Assembly: GCF_030412785.1 (NCBI RefSeq)
Contig: NZ_CP125295.1
Coordinates: 2,108,001-2,172,000 of the forward strand
DNA from: Paraburkholderia sabiae
GTDB taxonomy: Bacteria > Pseudomonadota > Gammaproteobacteria > Burkholderiales > Burkholderiaceae
Reading direction: 5' to 3'
Length of the DNA: 64,000 nucleotides
In this document: piece after piece, positions 8,213-17,157 of the stretch
How positions within the stretch are numbered: the stretch's first letter is position 1
How the letters are laid out: each line of letters starts with the position of its first letter
The notes under the pieces: model-generated
Seen by the model: only the letters and a program-made list of their open reading frames with translations
What the model was told of the DNA's origin: nothing
Database searches by the model: none
Translations under genes and position numbers: made by a program

Positions 8213-11200
8213 ATGTGCGCCGCTGCCGTGACATCCCAATCCGCTATTGCAACCGAAGTGGCCATCGCGCCGCTCGTCACGTTCACCAAAGAAGACGTCG
8301 GCTCCGCGCTCGAAGAATTCGACGCGTGGCTGCGCAGCGTCAGCGACGGCTATATCACGCTCGAACGCGTGAAGGATCTCGCGAACGCGGTGCCTGTCGT
8401 GTCGAACATTCTGTCGGCGATCGATGTCGTGATGGACATCAAGCGGCTGATCGAAGCCGAGGTCCGCGATCTGTTCGATTACCTGAATCTCGGCATCGAC
8501 CTGATCGGCGTCATTCCGATTCCGCCTGTGATGGGCGAATTCCGCATGGGTGCGCGGCCGCTGCTGAAGCTCGCGCGCGAAGAACTGATCCGCAGCGGCA
8601 AGGCCGTTGCCGAAGCGGGCGGGCAGATGATCGCCGACACGATCATCTCCGTGCTCGTCGCGCACATCAGCGCGAAGTTCGCGGGCGAGATCGACAGCTT
8701 CGTCAAGGAGATCAAGGCGCGCGTCGCGCAACTGCTCGACGATTGCGCGAATCACGCGCAGAAGCTGCTCGAAGGGCTCGCGCAGATTTTCGAGGGCGCG
8801 GCGTCAGGGCGTCTGTTCGACACGTCGGGCAACTATCGCGCGGCCGACAAGCATCTGCACGAAGCCGGCGAAGCGTTCGCCGCGCACGACGCGGGCAAGA
8901 TCGCCGACAGCGTGTGGTCGTATCTGAAGGACGGCACGAAAGTGTTCGTGAAAGACGCGGCGAATCTCGCCACGCGCGCCGTCAACGAAATTTCGCCGTC
9001 GACGAACCAGCAGTTGATGCACATGGCGACGCAGGCGCGTCACGCGATTCCCATGGTCACGCAGAAGATCAAGGGGCTCAACAGCTCGGACGTCGGCGGC
9101 ATGCTGTGGCTGATCGACGCGCTGCTGCAAGCCGTGGCGAAGTGGCGCGAGAAGCACGGCGGCAAGGGCGCGCAGACGGTCGGCATCAAGGAAGCGGGCA
9201 AGGTCGAAGCGGAACTGAAGAAGACGGAAGGCGAACTGGAGACCATCGGCAAGCAGGCGAAGGCGAAGCATCCCGGACCGAACTGCAAGAGTTGTTCGGC
9301 GGGCCGCAGCGCAGGGTCGATCGGCTATGCGCTTGGCGACGAACGCTTCGAGCATGAAGATTTCATGTTGCCCGGCGCGATGCCCATTATCTGGCAGCGC
9401 ACCTACCGCTCGTTTCTCGATGCCTACGATCACGGCGAACTCGGCGCGCGCTGGATCACGCCGTACACGACGCGCTTCGATATTCACGCGGCCAAACTGG
9501 TGTATCACGATCCGAGCGGCCGCAGCATCGACTATCCGTTGCTCAAGGCAGGCGATACGCACGACGACCTGGGCGAAGGCGTGACGCTCGCGCAACTCGA
9601 CGAACAATGGCTGACCGTCACGCGCGGCCATGAGCTGATGGAAGCGTACGAGAAACACGGCGACGCATTCCGGCTCGGTTTCATCAAGGACCGCAGCGGC
9701 AATCAGATCACGTTCGACTATACGAAGGATCACCACCTGTCGCGCCTGATCGCGGCGCAAGGCGTGATCGCGTTTTCGCACGACAGCGCAGGGCGCATCG
9801 TCGAGGCCGCGCACTACGATAACGAAGGCGAGCGCGTCGGCACGCTCGCTACGTACACATACGATCGCGAAGGCGATCTCGTCGCGGCCGCCGATCGTTA
9901 CGGCAATCGCCGCGAATATGCGTACGCGCATCATCTCGTGACGCGCTATACCGATCGCACCGGTCGCGGCATGAATCTCGAATGGGACGGCACGGGGCCG
10001 AAAGCGCGCTGCGTGCACGAGTATGCCGACGACGGTACGAACGAAACGCGCCTCGCGTGGCATCCCGAGATTCGCCTCGTCTACGTGACGGACGGTCTTG
10101 GCAGCATGACGCGCCACTATTACGACATCGACGGCTACACGTATCGGATCGTTCATCCCGATGCGCGCGAAGAGTGGTTCTATCGCGATGCGAATCATCA
10201 TGTGACGCAACGCATCTATCCCGATGGCACGGTCGCGCGCTTCGCGTATGACGCACGCGGCAATCTCGTCGAACAGGTTCGTCCTGACGGCAGCGTCGTA
10301 CGCATGGAGTACGACGCGAAGGATCAGATGACGACGATCGTCGATCCGCAAGGCTTTCGCTGGGAACGCGAATACGACGACAAGGGCAATGTCGTTGCGC
10401 AGATCGATCCGCTCGGACGCGAGACAAAGTACACGTACAACGGCGCAGGTCTGCCGACGCAGATCACCGACGCAAAAGGCGGCGCGAAGACGCTGGCCTA
10501 CGACGCGAATGGTCAGCTGACGAGCTACACGGATTGCTCGGGCAAAACCACGCAATGGACGTACGACGCGCACGGCCGCCTGCTCGAAGCAACCGATGCC
10601 GCGGGACATAGCACCGTTTACCGCTATGGCGCGAACGGCCAGTTGAGCGCCGTGGTCAAACCGTCCGGCATCGAGCTTATGGAGCACGATGGCGAAGGCC
10701 GTTTGACGGAGCACGCCGATCCGTCGAGAGCGACCACGCGTTACGGATACGATGCGGCTGGCCGTATCGCGTATCGCACCGACGCGCTCGGCCAGACGCT
10801 CGCGTATCGCTACGATCGCCTCGGTCGCCTGAGCACACTCGAAGACGCGAATCACGCGACGTATCGGCTGTTCTACGATCCCGTGAGCCGACTCACGGCC
10901 GAGATCGGTTTCGACGGCAAGGAAACGCGCTACGAATACGATGCGGCGAGCAGCAAGCTGATTGCAATTGATGAAGCGGGCGCAGTGACGCACCTCGAAT
11001 ACGATCGCGCGGGACGCCTGGCGCGCCGTGTGGCGGGCGGCGATGAAGAGTCGTTTGCATACGACGCGGGCGGCCGGCTTGCCGAAGCGCGCAACGCGCA
11101 CTGCCGCGTGCAGCACTTCTACGATGCCGTCGGCAATCTGATTCGCGAGCATCACGCGTATGAGCTGTTCGGCGCGAAACGCAGCTATGTATGGCGTCAC

Positions 11201-12940
11201 GAGTACGACGAGATCGATGCGCGCGTCCGCACGCAGCGGCCCGACGGCCACACCGTCGACTGGCTGACGTATGGCGCGGGTCACGTGCACGGCATGATGC
11301 TCGATGGCCGCGAACTGGTGCAGTTCGAACGCGACGATCTGCATCGCGAGATTCAGCGCAATTTCGCGAGCCAGCTTGAACAGCGCACGAAATACGATGC
11401 CGCGGGGCGCATCGTCGAACAAAGACTTGCGCGCGCGAGCGCGCCGGGCCATGTCGCCGAACGCCGCTATGGTTACGATCCGGCAGGACAACTCACGCAC
11501 ATCGACGACAGCCGTCAGGGGCCGACGACGTATCGCTACGATCCCGTCGGCAGGCTGCTCGAAGCGCTGAGCCCGATGGCGAAAGAACAGTTCGCGTTCG
11601 ATCCCGCCAGCAACATCGGCTATCCCCATGCGGGTACAACAACGTCGAGCGCGTCGAGCACACTTTCCACGCAGATTCCGAAGACGCTCGGTAATCTGCT
11701 ACAGGACTACGCGGGCACGCATTTCGACTACGATGCGCGCGGCAATCTGATCGGACGGCGTTCGCCCGGCAGCGCGCAGCGTTATGAGTGGGATGGTTTC
11801 AACCGGCTGATCGGCGCGCGTGTCGATGAACCGGCTGCGTCGCGCGAGGCGCGCTATTTCTACGATCCGTTCGGCCGGCGCATTGCGCGGCAGGTCGATC
11901 GCGTGCAAACGATTTTCGGCTGGGACGGCGACACGCTCGCCTTCGAAAGCAGCGGCGCGCACAGCATTCACTTCGTCTACGAAGCGGGGTCGTTCACGCC
12001 GCTCGCACAATATGCGGGAACAGCCGTCGAAGGCATCGAGACGCCGCAATGGAAGTCCACCGATCGCTACGCGCCCGAAGACGATCCGTTGATGCAACCG
12101 CCTGCTGCCAACGCGCCTGCGTCCGCGCTGTTTTACCACTGCGATCAGATCGGCACGCCGTTGATGATGACGGACGAGCGCGGCGATATCGTCTGGGAAG
12201 CACGCTACAAGGCGTGGGGCGAGACGATCGCCGTCGATGCGCGCGCGTCGCATATCACGCACGTGCCCCCGCAGAATCCGATCCGTTTCCAGGGACAGCA
12301 GTTCGACGACGAAACAGGTCTCGCCTACAACCGCTATCGATACTACGATCCGCGCACCGGTCGGTACATTTCACAAGAGCCGATCGGCTTGCTCGGCAAC
12401 ACCAATCCGTATCAGTACGCGCCGAACCCGACCGACTGGATCGATCCGCGCGGACTCAAGGGCAAGAAGGCGCAGGCATCGGGACAGGCCTGTTGCAGCC
12501 CGAACCCGTGCGAAGGAAAGGACCCCGCGAAGGAAGCACGCGGCTGGCAGGGCACGGCGCCGTACAAGGGTGTGGACTCGTATCAGAACACCGTGCTCAA
12601 GCGCGGCACCGTGCTGTACTCGCTGTATCCGGGCGGTGCGCCGGGCTATGCGGTGACGATCGGATCGTTGCGGCAGGCAGCGGGCAGCTCGGAGAAGTTT
12701 CACGATCTGGTTCAGGTGACGCCGGGTGTCGACGGCGACGGTAATCCGCGCGCACGCCGCACGCAGGTTCGCGCGTACTTCGTGACGAAGGATATCTGCG
12801 TCGCAAAGGGACGCGCGATGGCCAATCCTACGTTCGACGGCGTCAAGGACGATCACGTGTATCCGGGCGGCGGCCTGCAGTATTTCATTCCGCCATCCGA
12901 GAAAGTGCATCTGACGCCTGGTATCATCAGGAACATTTGA
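8213..12940 (+). CDS. Rhs-family polymorphic toxin (probable T6SS cargo)
   Basis: 1575 residues. The first 360 or so are helical with hydrophobic stretches (AVPVVSNILSAIDVVMDI; LGIDLIGVIPIPPVMG). No PAAR motif is recognisable there. A DUF6531-like entry to the Rhs shell starts near 380 (MPIIWQRTYRSF). Numerous YD repeats (Y-x-Y-D-x-x-G-R/N-L) run from about 540 to 1250. The Rhs core end is RFQGQQFDDETGLAYNRYRY, then PTDWIDPRGL at 1406-1415, the usual self-cleavage boundary. Everything after about 1416 (160 residues) is the variable toxin. No EagR (DUF1795) chaperone gene is seen. Position behind vgrG and ahead of a 94-residue gene indicates a VgrG-delivered effector. Confidence 0.93.
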   Translation: MCAAAVTSQSAIATEVAIAPLVTFTKEDVGSALEEFDAWLRSVSDGYITLERVKDLANAVPVVSNILSAIDVVMDIKRLIEAEVRDLFDYLNLGIDLIGVIPIPPVMGEFRMGARPLLKLAREELIRSGKAVAEAGGQMIADTIISVLVAHISAKFAGEIDSFVKEIKARVAQLLDDCANHAQKLLEGLAQIFEGAASGRLFDTSGNYRAADKHLHEAGEAFAAHDAGKIADSVWSYLKDGTKVFVKDAANLATRAVNEISPSTNQQLMHMATQARHAIPMVTQKIKGLNSSDVGGMLWLIDALLQAVAKWREKHGGKGAQTVGIKEAGKVEAELKKTEGELETIGKQAKAKHPGPNCKSCSAGRSAGSIGYALGDERFEHEDFMLPGAMPIIWQRTYRSFLDAYDHGELGARWITPYTTRFDIHAAKLVYHDPSGRSIDYPLLKAGDTHDDLGEGVTLAQLDEQWLTVTRGHELMEAYEKHGDAFRLGFIKDRSGNQITFDYTKDHHLSRLIAAQGVIAFSHDSAGRIVEAAHYDNEGERVGTLATYTYDREGDLVAAADRYGNRREYAYAHHLVTRYTDRTGRGMNLEWDGTGPKARCVHEYADDGTNETRLAWHPEIRLVYVTDGLGSMTRHYYDIDGYTYRIVHPDAREEWFYRDANHHVTQRIYPDGTVARFAYDARGNLVEQVRPDGSVVRMEYDAKDQMTTIVDPQGFRWEREYDDKGNVVAQIDPLGRETKYTYNGAGLPTQITDAKGGAKTLAYDANGQLTSYTDCSGKTTQWTYDAHGRLLEATDAAGHSTVYRYGANGQLSAVVKPSGIELMEHDGEGRLTEHADPSRATTRYGYDAAGRIAYRTDALGQTLAYRYDRLGRLSTLEDANHATYRLFYDPVSRLTAEIGFDGKETRYEYDAASSKLIAIDEAGAVTHLEYDRAGRLARRVAGGDEESFAYDAGGRLAEARNAHCRVQHFYDAVGNLIREHHAYELFGAKRSYVWRHEYDEIDARVRTQRPDGHTVDWLTYGAGHVHGMMLDGRELVQFERDDLHREIQRNFASQLEQRTKYDAAGRIVEQRLARASAPGHVAERRYGYDPAGQLTHIDDSRQGPTTYRYDPVGRLLEALSPMAKEQFAFDPASNIGYPHAGTTTSSASSTLSTQIPKTLGNLLQDYAGTHFDYDARGNLIGRRSPGSAQRYEWDGFNRLIGARVDEPAASREARYFYDPFGRRIARQVDRVQTIFGWDGDTLAFESSGAHSIHFVYEAGSFTPLAQYAGTAVEGIETPQWKSTDRYAPEDDPLMQPPAANAPASALFYHCDQIGTPLMMTDERGDIVWEARYKAWGETIAVDARASHITHVPPQNPIRFQGQQFDDETGLAYNRYRYYDPRTGRYISQEPIGLLGNTNPYQYAPNPTDWIDPRGLKGKKAQASGQACCSPNPCEGKDPAKEARGWQGTAPYKGVDSYQNTVLKRGTVLYSLYPGGAPGYAVTIGSLRQAAGSSEKFHDLVQVTPGVDGDGNPRARRTQVRAYFVTKDICVAKGRAMANPTFDGVKDDHVYPGGGLQYFIPPSEKVHLTPGIIRNI
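12458..12937 (+). other. C-terminal toxin domain of the Rhs protein (residues about 1416-1575)
   Basis: This is the part of the Rhs protein after DPRGL. It opens with a Cys-rich linker (ACCSPNPCEG). It then has LKRGTVLYSLYPGG near its start and VYPGGGLQYFIPP near its end. An Arg close to a first strand and a Gly-rich QYF/IP block near the C terminus recall ADP-ribosyltransferase/NADase folds such as TNT, but the catalytic residues cannot be assigned by eye. Treat the enzymatic class as a guess. Confidence 0.45.
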
Positions 12941-12979
12941 CGCAGAGGCCGGCTAGGGCAGACACACGGGATCGACACG

Positions 12980-13264
12980 ATGACGAAGAAAAACACGGCG
13001 GCCTTGTGCCCGGAACTGGCGGCCATTCTCGCGAACGAACTCGCGCAGGGGAACCGGCTGAAAGATGGGCCCAACAAGGCCGACTGGCCCGAACCCGGCT
13101 CCATATTCGCGGCGCTCGAATTCGATCTGCGTAGCGATCCGTCGAGCTTTCCGGAGTCCGTAAGGCACTCGATCTGCCGCGATCTGCATTACGGCTGGCA
13201 TGACGAGTGTTATTGCACGATTCACCGTCATCTGCTGGTCGCGGGAGAAACGCATCATCCTTGA
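12980..13264 (+). CDS. Probable immunity protein for the Rhs toxin
   Basis: 94 residues, no signal peptide and no membrane segment, so cytoplasmic. It starts 39 bases after the Rhs stop in the same orientation. It contains NRLKDGPNKADWPEPGSIFAALEFD and a His/Cys-rich end (SICRDLHYGWHDECYCTIHRH) that might bind metal. I do not recognise a named family. Small size, cytoplasmic location and position directly after a polymorphic toxin gene are the standard marks of a cognate immunity protein. This role is inferred from context. Confidence 0.6.
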   Translation: MTKKNTAALCPELAAILANELAQGNRLKDGPNKADWPEPGSIFAALEFDLRSDPSSFPESVRHSICRDLHYGWHDECYCTIHRHLLVAGETHHP

Positions 13265-13405
13265 TGGGTTCGCGAGGCAAGCTCCTTGCTAACGCTACGG
13301 GCAGGGTGCGGGCAGGGTGCGCGGTACGGCGCTTGCTCGATTCATGGTCAGGGCAGACGACCATCGTCTGTGTCGATATCCAATCCGATCAAGGAGGATC
13401 CGATC

Positions 13406-13726
13406 ATGAAGAAGGCAACCAGCGCAGTCGTCGCGGCACTGGCCGCGCTCGCCCTGTCGGGCGGCGCTTTTGCACAGTCGACGGGCGGCACGGCCGCAGG
13501 CGGCGGCCAGTCGAGCCACGGCAGCACATCGAGCCCCGCAACGAACCAGATGAACGACACGAACGGCGGATATGGCACACCTGGCAGCACCAACTCGGGT
13601 GCCGGTATGAGCGGGCAGATGAACCCGAACATGCAACAGACCCCGAACAATACGTCGACGCCTGCGCCGAAGACCAACAACACGTTGGCGACGCCTTCCG
13701 TCAAGTCGCCGGCTGACAGCAACTGA
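13406..13726 (+). CDS. Small exported Gly/Ser/Thr/Asn-rich protein
   Basis: 106 residues. AAGGAGGA at 13391-13398 is a strong ribosome binding site 7 bases before the ATG. A clear signal peptide ends at AFA-Q near residue 23. The mature chain is low-complexity, rich in Gly, Ser, Thr, Asn and Pro, without cysteines and probably disordered. Such short proteins are common in Burkholderia and usually have no assigned role. It is separated from the immunity gene by 141 bases and the strong site suggests its own high expression. The product is unknown; it may be periplasmic or secreted. Confidence 0.7.
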   Translation: MKKATSAVVAALAALALSGGAFAQSTGGTAAGGGQSSHGSTSSPATNQMNDTNGGYGTPGSTNSGAGMSGQMNPNMQQTPNNTSTPAPKTNNTLATPSVKSPADSN

Positions 13727-13852
13727 TGCTGATTTAAGGCTATTTAAGGCTGTATGTGGCGCAGGGCGTAGATGTGATTGCGCCCTGCGTCCGCTATTGC
13801 TTGCGTCCTGATCAAAGTCCCGCGATCCGCGGCGGACCGTTTTCCCATCAAT

Positions 13853-14536
13853 CTACGCATCGAGCCCGGCAAATCGCGCGAAGTGAACGAGCGGCTCGCG
13901 CGGAAGCTCGAGCCGATTCACGACGGCTTCCTCATCCGCATAGCCGAGCGACATTCCGCAAACCACTTCGTGGCCCGCTTCGACTTCGAGCTGCTGCGCA
14001 ATGACTTCCTGGTAACGCGCGAACGATACTTGCGGGCACGTATCCAGGCCGCGCGAGCGGGCTGCGATCATGATGTTCTGGATGAACAGCCCGTAGTCGA
14101 GCCAGCTGTACTTTCTCAGTCGCGCATCGATAGTGAAGATCATGCCGATCGGTGCGCCGAAAAAATCGAAATTCCGGCCCGTTGCCCGATTGCGTCCGTC
14201 GACGTCCGCCTTGTCGATACCGAGTGCGCCGTAATAGCGCGAGCCGAAATCCTCCTGTCTTAGCCGATACGAGTCCGGCAAAGGATCCGGCATGTACTGC
14301 AGTTGCGGATGCGTTCCATCCGAGTGAGCACGCGCGAGCGCGTCACTGAGTCGCTGTTTGACGCTGCCTGCCAGCACATGCACACGCCACGGCTGCGTGT
14401 TCCCGTTGCTGGGCGCAGTACGCGCGACATCGAGAATATCGATCACGTCCTGCTTCGAAACGGCATCCGGACGAAACATCCGAACGGCTTTTCGCGAGCG
14501 GATCACGGAATCGACAATGTAGGTATCCGAATTCAT
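13853..14536 (-). CDS. Nitroreductase family protein (FMN-dependent)
   Basis: 227 residues, typical for oxygen-insensitive nitroreductases. The FMN phosphate-binding motif SRKAVRMF lies near residue 12, the conserved APSNGNTQPW near 41 and the C-terminal GMSLGYAD near 195. These enzymes reduce nitroaromatics to hydroxylamines, or quinones, with NAD(P)H. The start at 14536 gives the family's usual N terminus; the frame is open further upstream but without a match. The gene is alone on its strand, with its stop facing the small exported protein. A 4-hydroxylaminobenzoate-lyase-family gene lies 9 kb away, the partner needed for PnbA/PnbB-type nitrobenzoate use. A direct link is only inferred. 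Confidence 0.85.
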   Translation of the reverse strand: MNSDTYIVDSVIRSRKAVRMFRPDAVSKQDVIDILDVARTAPSNGNTQPWRVHVLAGSVKQRLSDALARAHSDGTHPQLQYMPDPLPDSYRLRQEDFGSRYYGALGIDKADVDGRNRATGRNFDFFGAPIGMIFTIDARLRKYSWLDYGLFIQNIMIAARSRGLDTCPQVSFARYQEVIAQQLEVEAGHEVVCGMSLGYADEEAVVNRLELPREPLVHFARFAGLDA

Positions 14537-14663
14537 TTGCACCGGTCTCCACGGTTTCAACATGTGCGGCCGATGATGCCACACGTCTCGCCGGATACCC
14601 GGTGAAAAACCTGCATCATGATCTTGCAGCAAACGGGATGTGGATACGCGAATGCAGGCGCGT

Positions 14664-15395
14664 CTACAACACCGCTTCGGCGACCAGTTGCAACGCGGGC
14701 GCAAGCTTCAGATACACATCCGGCCGCTCGAGCGCGTAAGTCAGATTGCGTTGCGCGATCTGCACGTGTTCCGTTGCAAGCGATTGCGCCCGCGCGCCTT
14801 CGCCGCGTTCCATCGCCTGCACGAGGCTGTGATGCTGCTGATGCGCCATGAAAAGCCACTGACGGCCTTCCTCGATGGCGGATTGCATCGGCAGCATCGC
14901 GCTGGCTGCGGCAAACGGCAGACGGTTGTTCATGTCGATCGCGCGGATCAGCGCCGCGTTGCCCGAACCTTCGACGATCAGCTTGTGAAAACGGCTGTTC
15001 ATATCCGTGTAGGCAGCGTAATCGTCGAGATCGAGTTCGGACTTCGCGAGCAGGCGGTCGCCGGCGCGCAGACATTCGTTCAGACCGTTCGACAACTGAC
15101 GCGGCACGCCGTGCTCGGCGACGAGGCGCGCAGCCATGCCTTCGAGATGCCCGCGCACGGCGATGGCATCGGCGATTTCAGCGGCCGTGATACGGCGCAT
15201 CACGTAGCCTCCCGCCGGCGACGGCTCGACGAGACCTTCCTGTTCGAGCGTCGTGAGCGCGAGCCGGACGGGCGTGCGCGACGCCTGTAGCCGCTCCGCG
15301 AGCGCAACTTCGCCGAGGCGTTCTCCAGGAGCGAATTCGCCCTTGAGGATCAGGTCGCGCAGATACACCAACACACGTTCTTGCTGGGATTCCAT
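14664..15395 (-). CDS. GntR-family transcriptional regulator with FCD domain
   Basis: 243 residues. The N-terminal winged helix (about 5-70) includes LAERLQASRTPVRLALTTLEQEGLV. The FCD ligand-binding domain (about 80-225) keeps the metal-type pattern with SRFHKLIVEGSGN and HQQHHSLVQAM. FCD regulators sense small organic acids and usually repress the neighbouring catabolic operon. It is divergent from the Rieske oxygenase cluster across a 387-base gap containing three copies of TGCATACA. It is therefore the probable regulator of that cluster and of itself. Confidence 0.9.
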   Translation of the reverse strand: MESQQERVLVYLRDLILKGEFAPGERLGEVALAERLQASRTPVRLALTTLEQEGLVEPSPAGGYVMRRITAAEIADAIAVRGHLEGMAARLVAEHGVPRQLSNGLNECLRAGDRLLAKSELDLDDYAAYTDMNSRFHKLIVEGSGNAALIRAIDMNNRLPFAAASAMLPMQSAIEEGRQWLFMAHQQHHSLVQAMERGEGARAQSLATEHVQIAQRNLTYALERPDVYLKLAPALQLVAEAVL

Positions 15396-15782
15396 TTCAT
15401 TCTCCGGTGGCTTCGGCGGGCGCGATGCCTGCGCTGCTGGTTCGGCTGATTGTAGAGCATGAACTGCGATGGAGGGCGTTTCGTCGCCCGCTTTTTGGTT
15501 TAGATGTTTGTCTATGTATGCAACATGGCGTGATCACTCGTGTTTGTAGTCTGATGAAACCCTCCAGGGAAGATCCTGATGAGTTCGGATTAAATGTATA
15601 TAAATCAATTAGATAATCTGATTTGTAAGCTCTTTTTGAGACTCTATGACCCACTTGCGCGGGAGACGATCTGCATACAAACATTGCCTTAATGAATTCT
15701 TGAGTCTATTCTTCGTGCTCATCAGGGGGCGTTCTGCATACAGCAACAAACCCCGTGCATTCACAGCAACCGGAGACAGGCC
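15396..15782. promoter_or_regulatory. Divergent control region between gntR and the Rieske operon, with three TGCATACA octamers
   Basis: An AT-rich 387-base region without a gene. The octamer TGCATACA occurs at 15672-15679 and 15735-15742, and inverted (TGTATGCA) at 15515-15522. The copies lie between the regulator and its presumed target operon. FCD-type GntR proteins bind short palindromes with GTAT/ATAC cores, so these are operator candidates. The one nearest the oxygenase gene is 41 bases upstream of its start. Confidence 0.55.
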
Positions 15783-17099
15783 ATGATGAGTTCGCAGCAA
15801 AACGACACGATCACGCGCGTAGGCAAGGGCACGCCAGCCGGGCAGCTTCTGCGCAATTACTGGCAGCCCGTCGCGCTCGTCGAGGAACTGCCCGCGCAGC
15901 GTCCCGTTCGCGCGGTGCGGTTGATGGGCCAGGATTTCGTCGTGTTCAAGGACGAGCAGGGCCGCTACGGCATGCTGGATCGCGATTGCCCGCATCGTGG
16001 CGCGGATCTGGCAGCGGGCCGTCTCGAAGCGGGCGGTCTGCGTTGCGCCTTTCACGGGTGGCTCTTCGACGTCGAAGGACAGTGCCTGTCGACGCCGGGC
16101 GAACCCGTCGGCAGCACGCTCTGCAAGAAGGTGCGGCAGAGCGCGTATCCCGTGGTCGAACGCAGCGGCATCCTGTTCGCGTACATCGGCGGCGGCGAGC
16201 CACCCGCGTTTCCGAACTTCGACTGCTTCGCCGCGCCGGGCGAGTACACGTTCGCGTTCAAAGGCCTCTTCGAATGCAACTGGCTGCAGGCGCTCGAAGT
16301 CGGCATCGATCCGGCGCACGCGTCGTTTCTGCATCGCTTCTTCGAAGACGAAGACGTGAGCGAGAGCTACGGCAAGCAGTTTCGCGGTGCGTCGGCGGAT
16401 TCGGATATGCCGATCACCAAGGTGCTGCGCGAATTCGAATCGCCGGAAATTCTCGTCAGCCCCGCCGATTACGGGCTTCGCCTGATCGCAAAGCGCCCGC
16501 TGAACGACGCGCAGACACACGTGCGCGTGACCAACGTCGTGTTCCCGCAGGCGTTCGTGATTCCGATGAGCGCGGAAATGACGATCACGCAATGGCACGT
16601 GCCCGTCGACGACGAAAACTGCTACTGGTACGCGATTTTCACGAGCTTCGGCGCGCCGACCGACAAGGCGCAGATGCGCGAGCAGCGGCTTGAACTGTAC
16701 GAACTGCCCGACTACACATCGCGCAAGAACAAACGCAATCACTACGGCTTCAACGCGGACGAGCAGCAGAGCCAGACCTACACGGGGATGGGCTTCGACA
16801 TCAACGTTCACGACCAGTGGGCCGTCGAATCGCAGGGCGCGATCCAGGACCGCACGCGCGAGCATCTCGGTACGACCGACAAGGGGATCATCGCGTACCG
16901 CCGTCTGCTCGTCGATGCAATCGAAAAAACGCAGGCGGGCGAGAAGACCCTGATGATGATCGACGACCAGCAGGCCGCGCATCTGACAGGACCGGCGTCG
17001 ATAGACGGCATCGGCCCCGCCGACGGCTGGGACGACTACTGGAAGGCCTCGGACGTGAAGCGTCGCGAAGCCGCGCCGTGGCCCGCACCGAAAGCCTGA
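15783..17099 (+). CDS. Rieske non-haem iron oxygenase, phthalate-dioxygenase-like large subunit
   Basis: 438 residues. The Rieske [2Fe-2S] ligands are C69-x-H71 and C88-x2-H91 (CPHRG, CAFHGW). The catalytic iron triad is in GIDPAHASFLH: H179 and H184, with D176 bridging to the Rieske centre of the next subunit. The long C-terminal half matches the alpha3-type phthalate/vanillate oxygenases that need no small subunit. It starts the operon, and its electron donors (ferredoxin and FAD reductase) are encoded 1.5 and 1.9 kb downstream. A glutamine-synthetase-like ligase gene lies between. The substrate is probably an N-gamma-glutamyl derivative of an amine. The exact substrate and whether it mono- or dioxygenates are unknown. 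Confidence 0.92.
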   Translation: MMSSQQNDTITRVGKGTPAGQLLRNYWQPVALVEELPAQRPVRAVRLMGQDFVVFKDEQGRYGMLDRDCPHRGADLAAGRLEAGGLRCAFHGWLFDVEGQCLSTPGEPVGSTLCKKVRQSAYPVVERSGILFAYIGGGEPPAFPNFDCFAAPGEYTFAFKGLFECNWLQALEVGIDPAHASFLHRFFEDEDVSESYGKQFRGASADSDMPITKVLREFESPEILVSPADYGLRLIAKRPLNDAQTHVRVTNVVFPQAFVIPMSAEMTITQWHVPVDDENCYWYAIFTSFGAPTDKAQMREQRLELYELPDYTSRKNKRNHYGFNADEQQSQTYTGMGFDINVHDQWAVESQGAIQDRTREHLGTTDKGIIAYRRLLVDAIEKTQAGEKTLMMIDDQQAAHLTGPASIDGIGPADGWDDYWKASDVKRREAAPWPAPKA

Positions 17100-17157
17100 C
17101 GACGAATCCCGCAACCACAACGGAGCGCGCGGCCGTCGAGCGGCTGCGCGAAGCAAC

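Noticed and set aside
8804..11629. Open reading frame of 941 codons antisense to the Rhs gene
   Set aside because: It mirrors the YD repeats of the Rhs gene and has no recognisable domain; it is a composition shadow.
9700..11800. DNA tandem repeats in the Rhs gene
   Set aside because: The repetition is at protein level (YD repeats) with much diverged codons. It is the normal Rhs shell, not a DNA repeat.
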